Shown: positions 44,972 to 54,313, counted from the first letter of the stretch. The stretch is DNA of 63,736 nucleotides from Bacilli bacterium (GCA_017936845.1 JAGBES010000025.1:1-63736), one strand, 5' to 3'. Notes: generated by a model not told the origin, from the letters alone. Numbers and translations are program-made.

Positions 44972-45505
44972 ATGATATTATATTTAGTAAGACACGGGCA
45001 AACAGAAAAAAACAAATATGGATTAGTACAAGGACAGACGGAGACAGATTTAAGTGTTGAAGGAATAGAAGATGCAAAAAAATTACAAGAGTTAGTCTCT
45101 TCATTAAATATAGATGTAGTAATATCGTCACCACTTAGAAGAGCTCGTCAAACAGCAAAAATTATTACAAATAATAAGTATCCAATTAATATTGATGATA
45201 GAATTATAGAAAGAGATTGGGGTTTTTGTGAAGGTGCTAATATAAATGATGTCGATACAGTAAAATGTTGGAATTTTTATATAAATACAAGTGAAAATAA
45301 AATTGAATGTGTTCAAGACTTTATGAAGAGAATAAATGAATTTATAGAAGAAATAAGAATAAAATATAAAGACAAGAAAGTTTTGGTAGTAACTCATAGT
45401 GCAGTACTTAGAGCAATACATTATGCTATTAATGGAATTCCAGAGGATGGAGATATGAGTAAGATAGATATTCCAAATTTAAGAATAGTGGAATATAAAA
45501 TTTAG
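44972..45505 (+). CDS. Histidine phosphatase (phosphoglycerate mutase-like)
   Basis: A 177-residue branch-1 histidine phosphatase: LVRHGQTEKN with the catalytic His, SSPLRRARQTA, ERDWGFCEG, and the second His in VVTHSAVLRAIHY. It is shorter than the dPGM glycolytic enzyme, so a CobC/PhoE-like phosphatase is more likely. I chose the ATG at 44972; an in-frame TTG at 44957 lies inside lysS. Confidence 0.88.
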   Translation: MILYLVRHGQTEKNKYGLVQGQTETDLSVEGIEDAKKLQELVSSLNIDVVISSPLRRARQTAKIITNNKYPINIDDRIIERDWGFCEGANINDVDTVKCWNFYINTSENKIECVQDFMKRINEFIEEIRIKYKDKKVLVVTHSAVLRAIHYAINGIPEDGDMSKIDIPNLRIVEYKI

Positions 45506-45519
45506 AAAGGTTTGATAAA

Positions 45520-46713
45520 ATGAAATTATTATCAGTAAATGCAGGGAGTTCTACATTAAAATTCCGTTTATACGAAATGCCAGAAGAAGAAGTATTAATG
45601 AAAGGTACTTTTGATAGAATAGGATTAGAGGGTAGTAACTATAGTATTCGTGTAAAAGAAGAAAAAATAGGAAAAGATATAGTAATAAATAATCATGAAG
45701 AAGCAGTAAAACTATTATTAAATGAATTATTAGAACAAAAAATGATAAAAAGTTTAGATGAAATAGCAGCGGTAGGACATAGAATAGTTCATGGAGGAAA
45801 TAAATATTCAAGAAGTGTTGTAATAGATGACAGAGTAATTCAAGAAATAGAATCAATTTCTGATTTAGCACCACTTCATAATCCTGCTAATTTAGTAGGA
45901 GTAAAAGTTTTTAGAAATGCTATACCAACTGCTGTACAAGTGGCTTGCTTTGATACTGCATTTCATCAAACAATGAAAGAAAAAAACTACTTGTATTCAG
46001 TACCATATGAATGGTATGTAAAATATCATGTTCGTAAATATGGATTTCATGGATTAAGTCATAGATTCATAACAGAAAAAATGAAACAAATATTAAATAA
46101 AGAAAATCCTAACTTAATAATTTGTCATATAGGTAATGGAGCAAGTATAGCAGCTATAGAAGAAGGAAAGAGTATAGATACTTCAATGGGATTTACACCA
46201 AATGCTGGTATAATGATGGGAACTCGTAGTGGAAATATTGACTACAGTATGTTAAATTATGTAAGTAAAAAAACAGGATTTAATTTTGATAGAATAGATA
46301 GTTTATTAAACAAAGAAAGTGGCTTAGAAGGAATTGCAGGAATGAGCGATTTGAGAGATTTAGATAGAGCATTCTATGCAAATGAAGAAAAAGTAATTTT
46401 AGCATTTGATATGTATACAGATAAAATAGTAGAATATATAGCAAAATACTATGTTAAACTAAATGGAAAAATAGATGCTATATGCTTTACAGCTGGTGGA
46501 GGAGAAAATGACTCAATTATAAGAGGAGAAACATTAAAAAAATTAACTTCTTTAGGAATTGTTTTAGATGAAGAAAAGAATAATGAAACGATAGTAAGAA
46601 AAGGAAAAGAAGGTATAATTACAAAAGAAGAATCAAAAATACCTGTATATGTAGTAGCAACAGATGAAGAATTGATGATAGCAAGAGATACATATACACT
46701 ATCAAAAAATTAA
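45520..46713 (+). CDS. ackA: Acetate kinase, copy 1
   Basis: Converts acetyl-phosphate and ADP to acetate and ATP, completing the route begun by PduL. The 397-residue protein has VNAGSSTLKF, the Arg in GHRIVHGG, LAPLHNPAN, the Asp in FDTAFHQTM, YGFHGLSHR and the Glu in ATDEELMIARDT, so all known active-site residues are present. After MGTRSG the usual DIDP reads NIDY, unlike copy 2; this may shift substrate preference. 85 bases separate the two copies. Confidence 0.93.
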   Translation: MKLLSVNAGSSTLKFRLYEMPEEEVLMKGTFDRIGLEGSNYSIRVKEEKIGKDIVINNHEEAVKLLLNELLEQKMIKSLDEIAAVGHRIVHGGNKYSRSVVIDDRVIQEIESISDLAPLHNPANLVGVKVFRNAIPTAVQVACFDTAFHQTMKEKNYLYSVPYEWYVKYHVRKYGFHGLSHRFITEKMKQILNKENPNLIICHIGNGASIAAIEEGKSIDTSMGFTPNAGIMMGTRSGNIDYSMLNYVSKKTGFNFDRIDSLLNKESGLEGIAGMSDLRDLDRAFYANEEKVILAFDMYTDKIVEYIAKYYVKLNGKIDAICFTAGGGENDSIIRGETLKKLTSLGIVLDEEKNNETIVRKGKEGIITKEESKIPVYVVATDEELMIARDTYTLSKN

Positions 46714-46725
46714 TTTATATAAAAT

Positions 46726-46752
46726 GGGAATAAAAATTTTTATTCCTTTTAT
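46726..46752 (+). terminator. Intrinsic terminator between the two acetate kinases
   Basis: GGAATAAAA/TTTTATTCC stem with TTTTATT after it. The two kinases are thus likely separate transcripts. Confidence 0.75.
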
Positions 46753-46798
46753 TATTGCTAAATTTATAGTATAATAATATAGTAGAAAGAAGGTTTAT

Positions 46799-47980
46799 AT
46801 GAAAATAATATCAATTAATGCAGGAAGTAGTTCTTTAAAATTTAGTCTATTTGATATGACTAATAAAAATTGTATAGCAAGTGGTTATTTTGAAAGAGTT
46901 ACTTTACCAAATAGTTTTTATACAATAAAATATAATGGTGAAAAAATAAAAGAAGAAATTGAAATGCCAAATCATACTGTAGCTGTAGAAATATTATTAG
47001 ATAGGTTAATATCATTAAATATAATATCTTCATTAGATGAAATAGATGGAATAGGTCATAGATTAGTTCATGGAGCAGATAAATATAATAGATCAGTTAT
47101 TATTACTGATGAAGTAATAGAAGATTTAAAAAAATATATTCCTCTAGCACCACTTCATAATCCAGCTAATATCCTAGGAATTGAAGCTGTAAAAAAAGTT
47201 TTACCTAATGTAAAAATGGTAGGGGTATTTGATACAGCATTCCATCAAACAATGAATGAAGTAAATTATCTATATCCAGTACCATATGAGTGGTACACAG
47301 ATTATAAAGTTCGTAAATATGGATTTCATGGAACAAGTCATTGTTATATAAGTAAACAAATTCCAAGATTATTAAATAAAGATCAATATAAAGCAATTAT
47401 ATGTCATCTAGGTAGTGGAGGATCATTATCTTTAGTAGAAAATGGTAAATGTTTAGATACAACAATGGGATTTACACCATTAGCTGGTATAATGATGGGA
47501 ACTCGTAGTGGTGATATAGATCCATCAATTATTCCATATATTATTTCAAATACTGGAAAATCATTAGATGAAGTAATGAATGATTTAAATAAAAAATCTG
47601 GATTTTTAGGATTAAGTGGAGAATATAGTGATTTTAGAGATATTTATGCAGGAGTAAAAGCAAATGATAAAAGATGTATTTTAGCCTTCAATAAATATGT
47701 AGATACAGTAGTAAAATATATAGCTGAATATTTTGTAGAAGCAAATGGTGTAGATGCAATTATATTTACTGCAGGATTAGGAGAAAATGCTAAAGAAGCA
47801 CGTGAAGCAATAATTAATAAATTAAATTGTTTAGGAATATATATAGATAAAGAAGCAAATGAAATAAGAGGAGAAGAAATAAAAATAAGTAGTAAGGATT
47901 CAAAAGTATTAGTGTATGTTATACCTACAAATGAGGAATTAATGATAGCAGAAGATACAGCTGAATTAATTGGAGAATAA
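46799..47980 (+). CDS. ackA: Acetate kinase, copy 2
   Basis: A 393-residue paralogue of the kinase just upstream. It keeps INAGSSSLKF, GHRLVHGA, LAPLHNPAN, FDTAFHQTM, YGFHGTSH, the standard MGTRSGDIDPS and PTNEELMIAEDT. It is closer to the canonical family than copy 1. The DHH gene starts one base after its stop region with GGAG inside its last codons, so copy 2 and the DHH gene form an operon. Confidence 0.94.
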   Translation: MKIISINAGSSSLKFSLFDMTNKNCIASGYFERVTLPNSFYTIKYNGEKIKEEIEMPNHTVAVEILLDRLISLNIISSLDEIDGIGHRLVHGADKYNRSVIITDEVIEDLKKYIPLAPLHNPANILGIEAVKKVLPNVKMVGVFDTAFHQTMNEVNYLYPVPYEWYTDYKVRKYGFHGTSHCYISKQIPRLLNKDQYKAIICHLGSGGSLSLVENGKCLDTTMGFTPLAGIMMGTRSGDIDPSIIPYIISNTGKSLDEVMNDLNKKSGFLGLSGEYSDFRDIYAGVKANDKRCILAFNKYVDTVVKYIAEYFVEANGVDAIIFTAGLGENAKEAREAIINKLNCLGIYIDKEANEIRGEEIKISSKDSKVLVYVIPTNEELMIAEDTAELIGE

Positions 47981-47981
47981 T

Positions 47982-48950
47982 ATGTCAAATAAGATGTTAA
48001 AAAAAATATATAATCTAATAAAAAAATATGATAATATTGTAATTGCTAGACATGTTGGACCAGATCCAGATGCATTAGGAAGTAGTATAGGATTAAAGCA
48101 AATAATAAAAAATACGTTTCCAAATAAAAATGTATATGTAGTAGGATGTTCTGCATCAAAATTTAAATATTTAGGAAATTTAGATAAAGCACCAGAAGAT
48201 ACATCAAATATGCTACTTATAGTAACGGATACACCAGATATGTCTAGAATAGATTCAGCTATACCTAGTGAATTTGCATATTCAATTAAAATAGATCATC
48301 ATCCTTTTATTGAAAAAACTTGTATGCTTGAATGGATAGATGAAACATCAAGCAGTGCATCACAAATGATTATAGAATTAGCTTTCAATACGAAATTAAA
48401 AATGAGTAAAGGTGCTGCTGAAAATCTATTTATAGGTCTAGTAGCAGATACAGATAGGTTTCTATTTTCATATACTACACCAAAGACATTTGATTTAGTA
48501 TCAAGATTAATAAAAGAAACAAAAATTGATTTTACCAATTTATATAAAAATTTATATATGAGACCACTTAAAGAAATTAGATTTCATGGTTATTTACAAG
48601 ATAATATTAAAGTAACAGAAAATGGTTTTGCATATATAAAAATAGATGATAAAACGCTAGAAGATTATAGTGTAGATGCAGCAACTGCAGGAAATATGGT
48701 AAATGATTTTAATTATATTGAAAATATAAATGCATGGGCAGTATTTTCTTTAGATAAAAATAATAATTATATAAGAGGTTCAATAAGATCAAGAGGACCT
48801 ATTATAAATGAAGTTGCTAGTAAATATAATGGTGGTGGCCATAAATTTGCTAGTGGAGTAAGAGTTAAAGATTTTGATGAAGTAGATAAATTAATTAGAG
48901 ATTTAGATTTAATTTGCAAAGAATATAATGAAACAATAGATGAAAAATAG
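47982..48950 (+). CDS. nrnA: DHH-family phosphoesterase (NrnA-like)
   Basis: A 322-residue enzyme with a DHH domain (ARHVGPDPDALGSS, then IKIDHHPF) and a DHHA1 domain (RGSIRSRG, GGGHKFASGVRV). NrnA/MgpA proteins degrade short RNA oligos and pAp, or cyclic-dinucleotide products. The ATG at 47982 is set by GGAG at the end of ackA. Confidence 0.9.
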   Translation: MSNKMLKKIYNLIKKYDNIVIARHVGPDPDALGSSIGLKQIIKNTFPNKNVYVVGCSASKFKYLGNLDKAPEDTSNMLLIVTDTPDMSRIDSAIPSEFAYSIKIDHHPFIEKTCMLEWIDETSSSASQMIIELAFNTKLKMSKGAAENLFIGLVADTDRFLFSYTTPKTFDLVSRLIKETKIDFTNLYKNLYMRPLKEIRFHGYLQDNIKVTENGFAYIKIDDKTLEDYSVDAATAGNMVNDFNYIENINAWAVFSLDKNNNYIRGSIRSRGPIINEVASKYNGGGHKFASGVRVKDFDEVDKLIRDLDLICKEYNETIDEK

Positions 48951-48970
48951 ACAATGACGTCTATTTTTTT
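48943..48970. terminator. Bidirectional terminator
   Basis: AAATAGAC/GTCTATTT stem with A- and T-runs between nrnA and the converging small membrane gene, covering both stop regions. Confidence 0.85.
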
Positions 48971-49358
48971 ATAAATTAGGATTTCCACTCCCTGCAATTA
49001 TTGAGTAATTTTCACCGTAAGATTTTATTACTACATATAAAACTATTAATGTTGATAAAAGTGATATTTCTGAAGCCATTACTTGTAAGTTAAATAGATT
49101 TGTTTTTTGCCCTTTTTCAGTAGCTATTTTTCTATTGTTATAACTTATATATAGATAGCTTAATGATAAAATAACTACTAATGTACGATTAAAAACAGAA
49201 ATTTTAGAAGTATCTGGGTAATTTATATTAGGATTAAGAGTTGATTTTTTATCAATATATGTAATATAAATAGATATTAATAAACTTATTATAAATATAC
49301 CTGTAGTTAAATTTTGTAAATCTAATAATTTAATTTCTTTTTCTTTTAAATTATTCAT
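48969..49358 (-). CDS. Small membrane protein, unknown
   Basis: A 129-residue protein with three hydrophobic segments (about 18-36, 57-74 and 94-112). KEKEIKLLDLQNLTTGIFI and the NLFNLQVMASEISLL stretch hint at two helical hairpins with related Asn/Leu/Gln starts. No family recognised. Its ATG overlaps the pdaC-like stop by eight bases, so it is coupled to that gene. Confidence 0.65.
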   Translation of the reverse strand: MNNLKEKEIKLLDLQNLTTGIFIISLLISIYITYIDKKSTLNPNINYPDTSKISVFNRTLVVILSLSYLYISYNNRKIATEKGQKTNLFNLQVMASEISLLSTLIVLYVVIKSYGENYSIIAGSGNPNL

Positions 49359-50613
49359 TGATTTTTCTTAATTTTTTTATTTCCTGTAATTCAGATACAG
49401 TAACAAATTCAAAACCTTTTTCTTTTAAAATAGGTATTATTTTTTTTACAGCATCTACGGTTCTTTTTTTAGTATCATGCATTAATATAATATCTAAATC
49501 CTTAGTATTCTTAGTAGCTCTTGATACAATTTTATCAACGCTTTTATATTTCCAATCCATGGTATCAACATTCCATAAAACAATATTTAAACTAATATTA
49601 TTTCGCATATTATTGTTGATAGAACCATAAGTTGGTCTAAAATTAGTAGGCATGTAATTTAAATTTTTAAATATAATATTTTGTGTTTTATTAATTTGAT
49701 CTTGGAGTTCATTATTATCAACTTTAGTTAACCATTTATGATTGTAAGAATGATTTCCTATTTCATTTCCATTATTTATAACTTTAATTAAAGTATCAGA
49801 ATAAATTTCAACTTTATTTCCTAATATAAAGAAAGTACCAACAACATCATTTTCTTTTAAAATATTAATTAAATCATCAGTATATTTACTAGGACCATCA
49901 TCAAAAGTAAGTGCAACTACTTTTTTATTAACATCTACAATCTTATTAGCAGGTATACTTGCTTTATTCAAGTTCTTCTTTTTACTTAATTTAATGTTTA
50001 AATTTTTTAAAGGAATCATTACTTCCATAATATCATTATAATTACTATTAGGATTAAAATAAATATATAAATATTCCTCATCAAAACTAAAATTATCATA
50101 TTGATTTTGAATATTGTTTAATGTATTAATATCAATGAAATTTTTATAATGTTTTATGATATAAGATTTTGTTAAAGAATTAACAGTTTTAAATTTATCT
50201 TCAGATAAAATATCACTTAGGCTAATCATACTTTTTTTATTAATATCGTAATTATAAGTTTTAATATAATTTATTTTATCACTTAATTTTGAACTGTTTA
50301 TATATATGTTTAAAATTATAGTTATATAAGTATCATTTAATATATTATAAGTATAATCAATATTTAATTCAGATTTATCAGTTAAATTAGAAAAACTTTC
50401 ATATTCATCTTTAAAATCATTATATATAACTTCAATATCATTGCTTATTAAATTATCAATTTTTTTATAGCCAGTAGTAGGATAATTTATACCTACAATT
50501 ATATTTTTGTTTTCTTCAATAACAGTGTTAATATTTTCATTAAATTTTTTATTATTACAACCTGTACAACAAATAAAAAGAATAAAATAGATAATGAATA
50601 ATTTTTTAAACAT
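49351..50613 (-). CDS. Polysaccharide deacetylase lipoprotein (PdaC-like)
   Basis: A 420-residue lipoprotein (LFICCTGC lipobox). Residues about 35-210 look like the DUF4163/DUF3298 pair found in B. subtilis PdaC. The NodB deacetylase domain follows: VVALTFDDGPSKYTDDL holds the catalytic and metal Asp, GNHSYNH the metal His pair, RPTYGSINN motif 3, and ILMHDTK the late His. It removes acetyl groups from wall GlcNAc or MurNAc, giving lysozyme resistance. Confidence 0.9.
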   Translation of the reverse strand: MFKKLFIIYFILFICCTGCNNKKFNENINTVIEENKNIIVGINYPTTGYKKIDNLISNDIEVIYNDFKDEYESFSNLTDKSELNIDYTYNILNDTYITIILNIYINSSKLSDKINYIKTYNYDINKKSMISLSDILSEDKFKTVNSLTKSYIIKHYKNFIDINTLNNIQNQYDNFSFDEEYLYIYFNPNSNYNDIMEVMIPLKNLNIKLSKKKNLNKASIPANKIVDVNKKVVALTFDDGPSKYTDDLINILKENDVVGTFFILGNKVEIYSDTLIKVINNGNEIGNHSYNHKWLTKVDNNELQDQINKTQNIIFKNLNYMPTNFRPTYGSINNNMRNNISLNIVLWNVDTMDWKYKSVDKIVSRATKNTKDLDIILMHDTKKRTVDAVKKIIPILKEKGFEFVTVSELQEIKKLRKINE

Positions 50614-50686
50614 ATAATCACCTAGAAAATTATATTCAATAAAGCAAAATAATTGTTAAAAAATAAGCTTTTTTTACTCAAAAGTG

Positions 50687-50715
50687 TTGCTTTTATTAAT
50701 AAAAAATGGTATTCT
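50687..50715 (+). promoter_or_regulatory. Promoter of the HU gene
   Basis: TTGCTT, 17 bases, TATTCT, upstream of the HU gene. Confidence 0.6.
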
Positions 50716-50761
50716 TAGAATGTAAGCAAGATAGCTTAGAAATTATGGGAGGTAATTAGAA

Positions 50762-51034
50762 ATGTCAAAGACTGAATTAGTAAGTTTTATTGCTGAAGAA
50801 GCAGGATTAACAAAAGCAGATGCTACTAAAGCATATGATGCAATGGTAAAAGGAATTGAAAAAGGATTAAAAGAAGAAGGAAAAGTAACATTAACAGGAT
50901 TTGTTACTTTCACAGCTAAAGAAAAAGCTGCTACAACTGCTCGTAATCCAAGAACTGGTGAAAGTGTACCAGTACCTGCAAGAACTGCTGTTGTTATCAA
51001 AGCTGGTTCTAAATTAAAAGAAGCATTAAACTAA
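50762..51034 (+). CDS. hup: HU-family DNA-binding protein
   Basis: A 90-residue nucleoid protein that bends DNA as a dimer. MSKTELVSFIAEEAGLTKAD at the start, GFVTFTAKEKAATTARNPRT with the DNA arm, and the end VVIKAGSKLKEALN are clear HU marks. GGGAGG precedes the ATG. Codon use is richer in G+C than its neighbours, as expected for a highly expressed gene. Confidence 0.97.
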   Translation: MSKTELVSFIAEEAGLTKADATKAYDAMVKGIEKGLKEEGKVTLTGFVTFTAKEKAATTARNPRTGESVPVPARTAVVIKAGSKLKEALN

Positions 51035-51054
51035 AAAGCCAATGGCTTTTTTTT
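51033..51054 (+). terminator. Intrinsic terminator
   Basis: AAAAGCC/GGCTTTT stem with T-run after hup. Confidence 0.9.
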
Positions 51055-51055
51055 A

Positions 51056-51084
51056 TTGACATTTAAGCTAACAAATGTTAATAT
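51056..51084 (+). promoter_or_regulatory. Promoter of the leucine-rich-repeat gene
   Basis: TTGACA, 17 bases, TAATAT. Confidence 0.75.
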
Positions 51085-51112
51085 ATGCGATAAAAAAGGG
51101 GGCACTATAAAT

Positions 51113-52873
51113 ATGGATAATGAAGAATTAAAAAAAATAAAGAAAAACTATGGAGAAGAAATGATGCATCTATGTAGAGAATTATTCCCAAGTTTATTAG
51201 AACAACCTAACTTAGTTTATAATATATTAAAAGAAAATATAGCTTTTACAAAAAACTTAGCTAGTGAAATAATAGAAAATAACTTAGAAGAAAAATTTAA
51301 AAACTATATATATAGTTTTGTTGATGTAGAAAAAGAAATTATTACAACAAATAAAAGCCCAGAAGAATTATTAAAAGAAAAAGGTTATATATTATATGAA
51401 TGTAAAAGTGAAGAAGATATTCAAAAATTTAAAAGATATTATTCTAAAGGTGAAGAACTATGTACTTTTAGAAATAAAAGATTAAAAAGTTGTTATGTAT
51501 TCTTTGCCGTAAAAGAAAATGTAGAAGAAATAAAAAGAGAAGGCTTTAAAAATCCCAAAAGAGAAGATTTATATGGAACATCAGTAATAAGTATCCAATT
51601 TACAAGAGGTGATAATAATACATTATCAATAAAGAATAGATATAATCATACAGTAAAAAATCCAGACGCAACGTATGGAAATAACTTAGAAAATATAATA
51701 CCAGGCTTAACAACAAGTTTTGAAAAATATTATAATTTAAATATCAATCAAAATATGAATATTTATTCTTCCTTTTTAACAGATGAGTTATGTTATGTAA
51801 AAGGAAATGATAAAAAATATTATAGATATAATTGTGAACTAAGCAATATTTATTATTGTGAAAATAATATCATAATAGATAATGGAATTGTTATAGATAG
51901 ATATAATAAAGAAAAAGAACGATATATTTTAATAGATTACTTTATAATAGATAGAAAAGATAAAATAATAGAAACATATGACAAGAGAATTAATGATAGT
52001 CTTATAGATTCTATAAAAGAAATAGGAAAGATAAAAGATATAGAAGTAACCAAAGATAAAAAAATAACGATTAAATATGAAGATTTGAAAGAAATAAATA
52101 TAGAATTAGATAAAACTAATAATATAATTAGTTATAAAAATAATTATATACAAAATATTAAAGATAGATTTTTATTGTTTAATGAATATGCAAAAAATAT
52201 AGAATTACCAAATGCTAAAATTATAGGAAATTACTTCTTATATTATAATAAAAAAATAACAAATATAGAATTACCAAATGCTAAAACTATAGGAAATAAT
52301 TTTTTATATTATAATAAAAATATAGTAAGTATATCAATTTCAAATGTTCAAAATATAGGTTTAAATTTCTTATATTATAATGAAAAATTAACAAATATAG
52401 AATTATCAAAAATAGAAAATATAAGAGATAATTTTTTATATAATAATAGAAGCATAAAAAGAATAGAACTACCAAAAGTAAAAAATATAGGTGATTCTTT
52501 CCTATGCTATAATCAAAATTTAGCTTCAATAGAAATGCCAGAAGTGGAAAATATAGGAAATTTTTTCTTATATTATAATGAAAAAATAGTTAGGTTAGAA
52601 ATGACAAAAATTAAAAATATAAAAGATAATTTTCTATATTATAATGAAAAATTAAAAACTATAGAAATACTAAATGTTCAAACTATAGGAGATAATTTTT
52701 TATATAGCAATGAAAAATTAGAAATTATAAAATTACCAAAAGTAGAAAGTATAGGAAATTTTTTCTTATATTGTAATGGTGAATTAAAAAATATAAATTT
52801 ATTAGATGTAAAAAAAATTGGAATTGGTTTCTTAAATAATAATAAAAATATAAAAAAATATAAAGTTAGATAA
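51113..52873 (+). CDS. Leucine-rich-repeat (BspA-type) protein with an unknown N-terminal domain
   Basis: A 586-residue protein with no signal peptide or sorting signal. The N-terminal 350 residues form an unknown domain; notable are ELLKEKGYILYECKSEEDIQ, KSCYVFFAVKENVEEIKREG and NRYNHTVKNPDATYGNNLEN. From about 365 to the end there are ten or so 23-residue repeats of the form IELPNAKxIGNNFLYYNxxL, a BspA-like LRR_5 solenoid. AAGGGGGGC before the ATG at 51113 fixes the start. BspA repeats usually sit on the surface; a cytoplasmic or non-classically exported form is odd. Confidence 0.8.
   Translation: MDNEELKKIKKNYGEEMMHLCRELFPSLLEQPNLVYNILKENIAFTKNLASEIIENNLEEKFKNYIYSFVDVEKEIITTNKSPEELLKEKGYILYECKSEEDIQKFKRYYSKGEELCTFRNKRLKSCYVFFAVKENVEEIKREGFKNPKREDLYGTSVISIQFTRGDNNTLSIKNRYNHTVKNPDATYGNNLENIIPGLTTSFEKYYNLNINQNMNIYSSFLTDELCYVKGNDKKYYRYNCELSNIYYCENNIIIDNGIVIDRYNKEKERYILIDYFIIDRKDKIIETYDKRINDSLIDSIKEIGKIKDIEVTKDKKITIKYEDLKEINIELDKTNNIISYKNNYIQNIKDRFLLFNEYAKNIELPNAKIIGNYFLYYNKKITNIELPNAKTIGNNFLYYNKNIVSISISNVQNIGLNFLYYNEKLTNIELSKIENIRDNFLYNNRSIKRIELPKVKNIGDSFLCYNQNLASIEMPEVENIGNFFLYYNEKIVRLEMTKIKNIKDNFLYYNEKLKTIEILNVQTIGDNFLYSNEKLEIIKLPKVESIGNFFLYCNGELKNINLLDVKKIGIGFLNNNKNIKKYKVR
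52206..52835 (+). repeat. 69-bp repeats of the LRR region
   Basis: About nine or ten imperfect repeats of 69 bases, each coding a 23-residue unit with IGNxFLYYN; for example around 52226, 52295, 52364 and 52433. Confidence 0.85.
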
Positions 52874-52916
52874 CTATTATTAATAAATATTTGATAATTT
52901 ATAGTAAATATTAAAC

Positions 52917-52947
52917 AAAAAGTCATTGGCTTTTTGTTATTTTTTTG
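52917..52947 (+). terminator. Possible intrinsic terminator
   Basis: AAAAAG/CTTTTT with an inner C-G pair and a T-rich tail; weak stem. Confidence 0.5.
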
Positions 52948-52970
52948 TTATTATTTAATTGGTGATATAT

Positions 52971-53645
52971 ATGTATGAAGTGGCTTTAAGTATTTTAAAT
53001 AACTTAGAAGAAAATGGATTTAAGGCATACATAGTTGGAGGATATCCTAGAGATAAATATATGAATAGAAATTCTTCTGATATTGATATATGTACGAGTG
53101 CTAAAGTAGATGATATAGAAAAAATATTTAGTAACATAGATAAAAAATATAGTAAATATGGTAATGTAATCATAATTGAAAATAACTATAAATTTGAAGT
53201 AACAACATTTAGAAATGATATTTATTTAAAAAATAGAAATGATATATTAATTAATTATGTTGAAACATTAAAAGAAGATTTAAAAAGAAGAGATTTTATT
53301 ATAAATACATTGTGTATAGATAAAGATGGTAATTATGTTGATTTAATGAATGCTAGAAATGATATAGATAATAAAACAATAAGATTAGTAAGAAATGATG
53401 AGGAATTAAAAGAAGATCCTTTAAGAATACTTAGAGCTATAAGATTTGCTACTATATTAAATTTTAAATTAGATAAAGAATTAGAAAAAGGAATAATTAA
53501 ATATGGATATTTAATTGATGATTTATCAATTAATAAGAAAAAAATAGAAATTGATAAGATTATTAATAGTTATAATAAAGAATATGGATTAAAATTAATA
53601 AAAAAATATAAATTAGATAAATTTATCAATAAAAATAATGTATAA
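52971..53645 (+). CDS. cca: CCA-transferase-like nucleotidyltransferase, short form
   Basis: A 224-residue class II nucleotidyltransferase. It has the head and neck only: AYIVGGYPRDKYMNRNSSDIDI (GG-x-x-RD and DxD), RRDFIINTLC, and DPLRILRAIRFATI. Standard Firmicute Cca is about 400 residues with body and tail domains that hold the tRNA; these are missing and the next gene begins 17 bases later. It may still add CCA, act as a poly(A) polymerase or repair enzyme, or be a partial gene. The tRNA here encodes its own CCA. The ATG at 52971 follows GGTGAT. Confidence 0.8.
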   Translation: MYEVALSILNNLEENGFKAYIVGGYPRDKYMNRNSSDIDICTSAKVDDIEKIFSNIDKKYSKYGNVIIIENNYKFEVTTFRNDIYLKNRNDILINYVETLKEDLKRRDFIINTLCIDKDGNYVDLMNARNDIDNKTIRLVRNDEELKEDPLRILRAIRFATILNFKLDKELEKGIIKYGYLIDDLSINKKKIEIDKIINSYNKEYGLKLIKKYKLDKFINKNNV

Positions 53646-53662
53646 TAAAGTAGGTGATTAAT

Positions 53663-54313
53663 ATGATGGATAAGTTTATAAATATATTAAAAGATGGAAC
53701 TATAAGTATACCTAAAATATTGTTATTAAAATATAAAGAATTAAAATTAAAAGAAAAAGATTTAGTAGTATTAATATATATAATAAATGAAAAAAAAGAA
53801 ACATTTAATCCAGAAAAAATAGGTAGAGATTTAAATTTGAAAATACCAGAAGTGTTAGAAATAATAGAAAACTTAAATAATGCAGATTTAATATCAATTG
53901 TAACAAGAAAAAGTAACAATGTTATAGAAGAAATAATAGATATGTCTAGTTTGTATAAGAAATTAGCATATTTAGTTATAAATGAAGAAAAAAAAGAAAA
54001 AGAAAAATCAAATATATATGATAATTTTGAAAAAGAATTTGGAAGAACTTTGTCACCAATAGAATATGAGCTTATAAGTGGATGGTTAGATAATTATAAT
54101 GAAGAAATCATTAAATGTGCTTTAAAAGAAGCTGTATGGAATGGTGTATCAAATTTAAGATATATAGATAAAATATTATATGAATGGAAGAAGAAAGGGA
54201 TAAATAGTAAAGATGATGTAGAAAAAGATAGAAAACAATTTAAAAAAAATAATACAAAAAAAACAGAAATGTTTGATTATGATTGGTTAAATGATGATAC
54301 AGAAAATAATTGA
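53663..54313 (+). CDS. dnaD: DnaD-domain replication initiation protein
   Basis: A 216-residue protein. The N-terminal winged helix (about 20-100) is followed by the DnaD/DnaB-like domain: FEKEFGRTLSPIEYELISGW and EIIKCALKEAVWNGVSNLRYI, then YIDKILYEWKKKGI with the YxxxI-x-x-W signature. DnaD helps load the replicative helicase. It stops in TGA and overlaps nth by about 20 bases; dnaD-nth is a conserved Firmicute pair. The ATG at 53663 follows AGGTGAT. Confidence 0.92.
   Translation: MMDKFINILKDGTISIPKILLLKYKELKLKEKDLVVLIYIINEKKETFNPEKIGRDLNLKIPEVLEIIENLNNADLISIVTRKSNNVIEEIIDMSSLYKKLAYLVINEEKKEKEKSNIYDNFEKEFGRTLSPIEYELISGWLDNYNEEIIKCALKEAVWNGVSNLRYIDKILYEWKKKGINSKDDVEKDRKQFKKNNTKKTEMFDYDWLNDDTENN

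Noticed and set aside
52971-53662. cca as a frameshifted gene
   Set aside because: I looked for the missing body and tail in other frames after 53645; dnaD begins almost at once, so the C-terminal part is absent rather than shifted.
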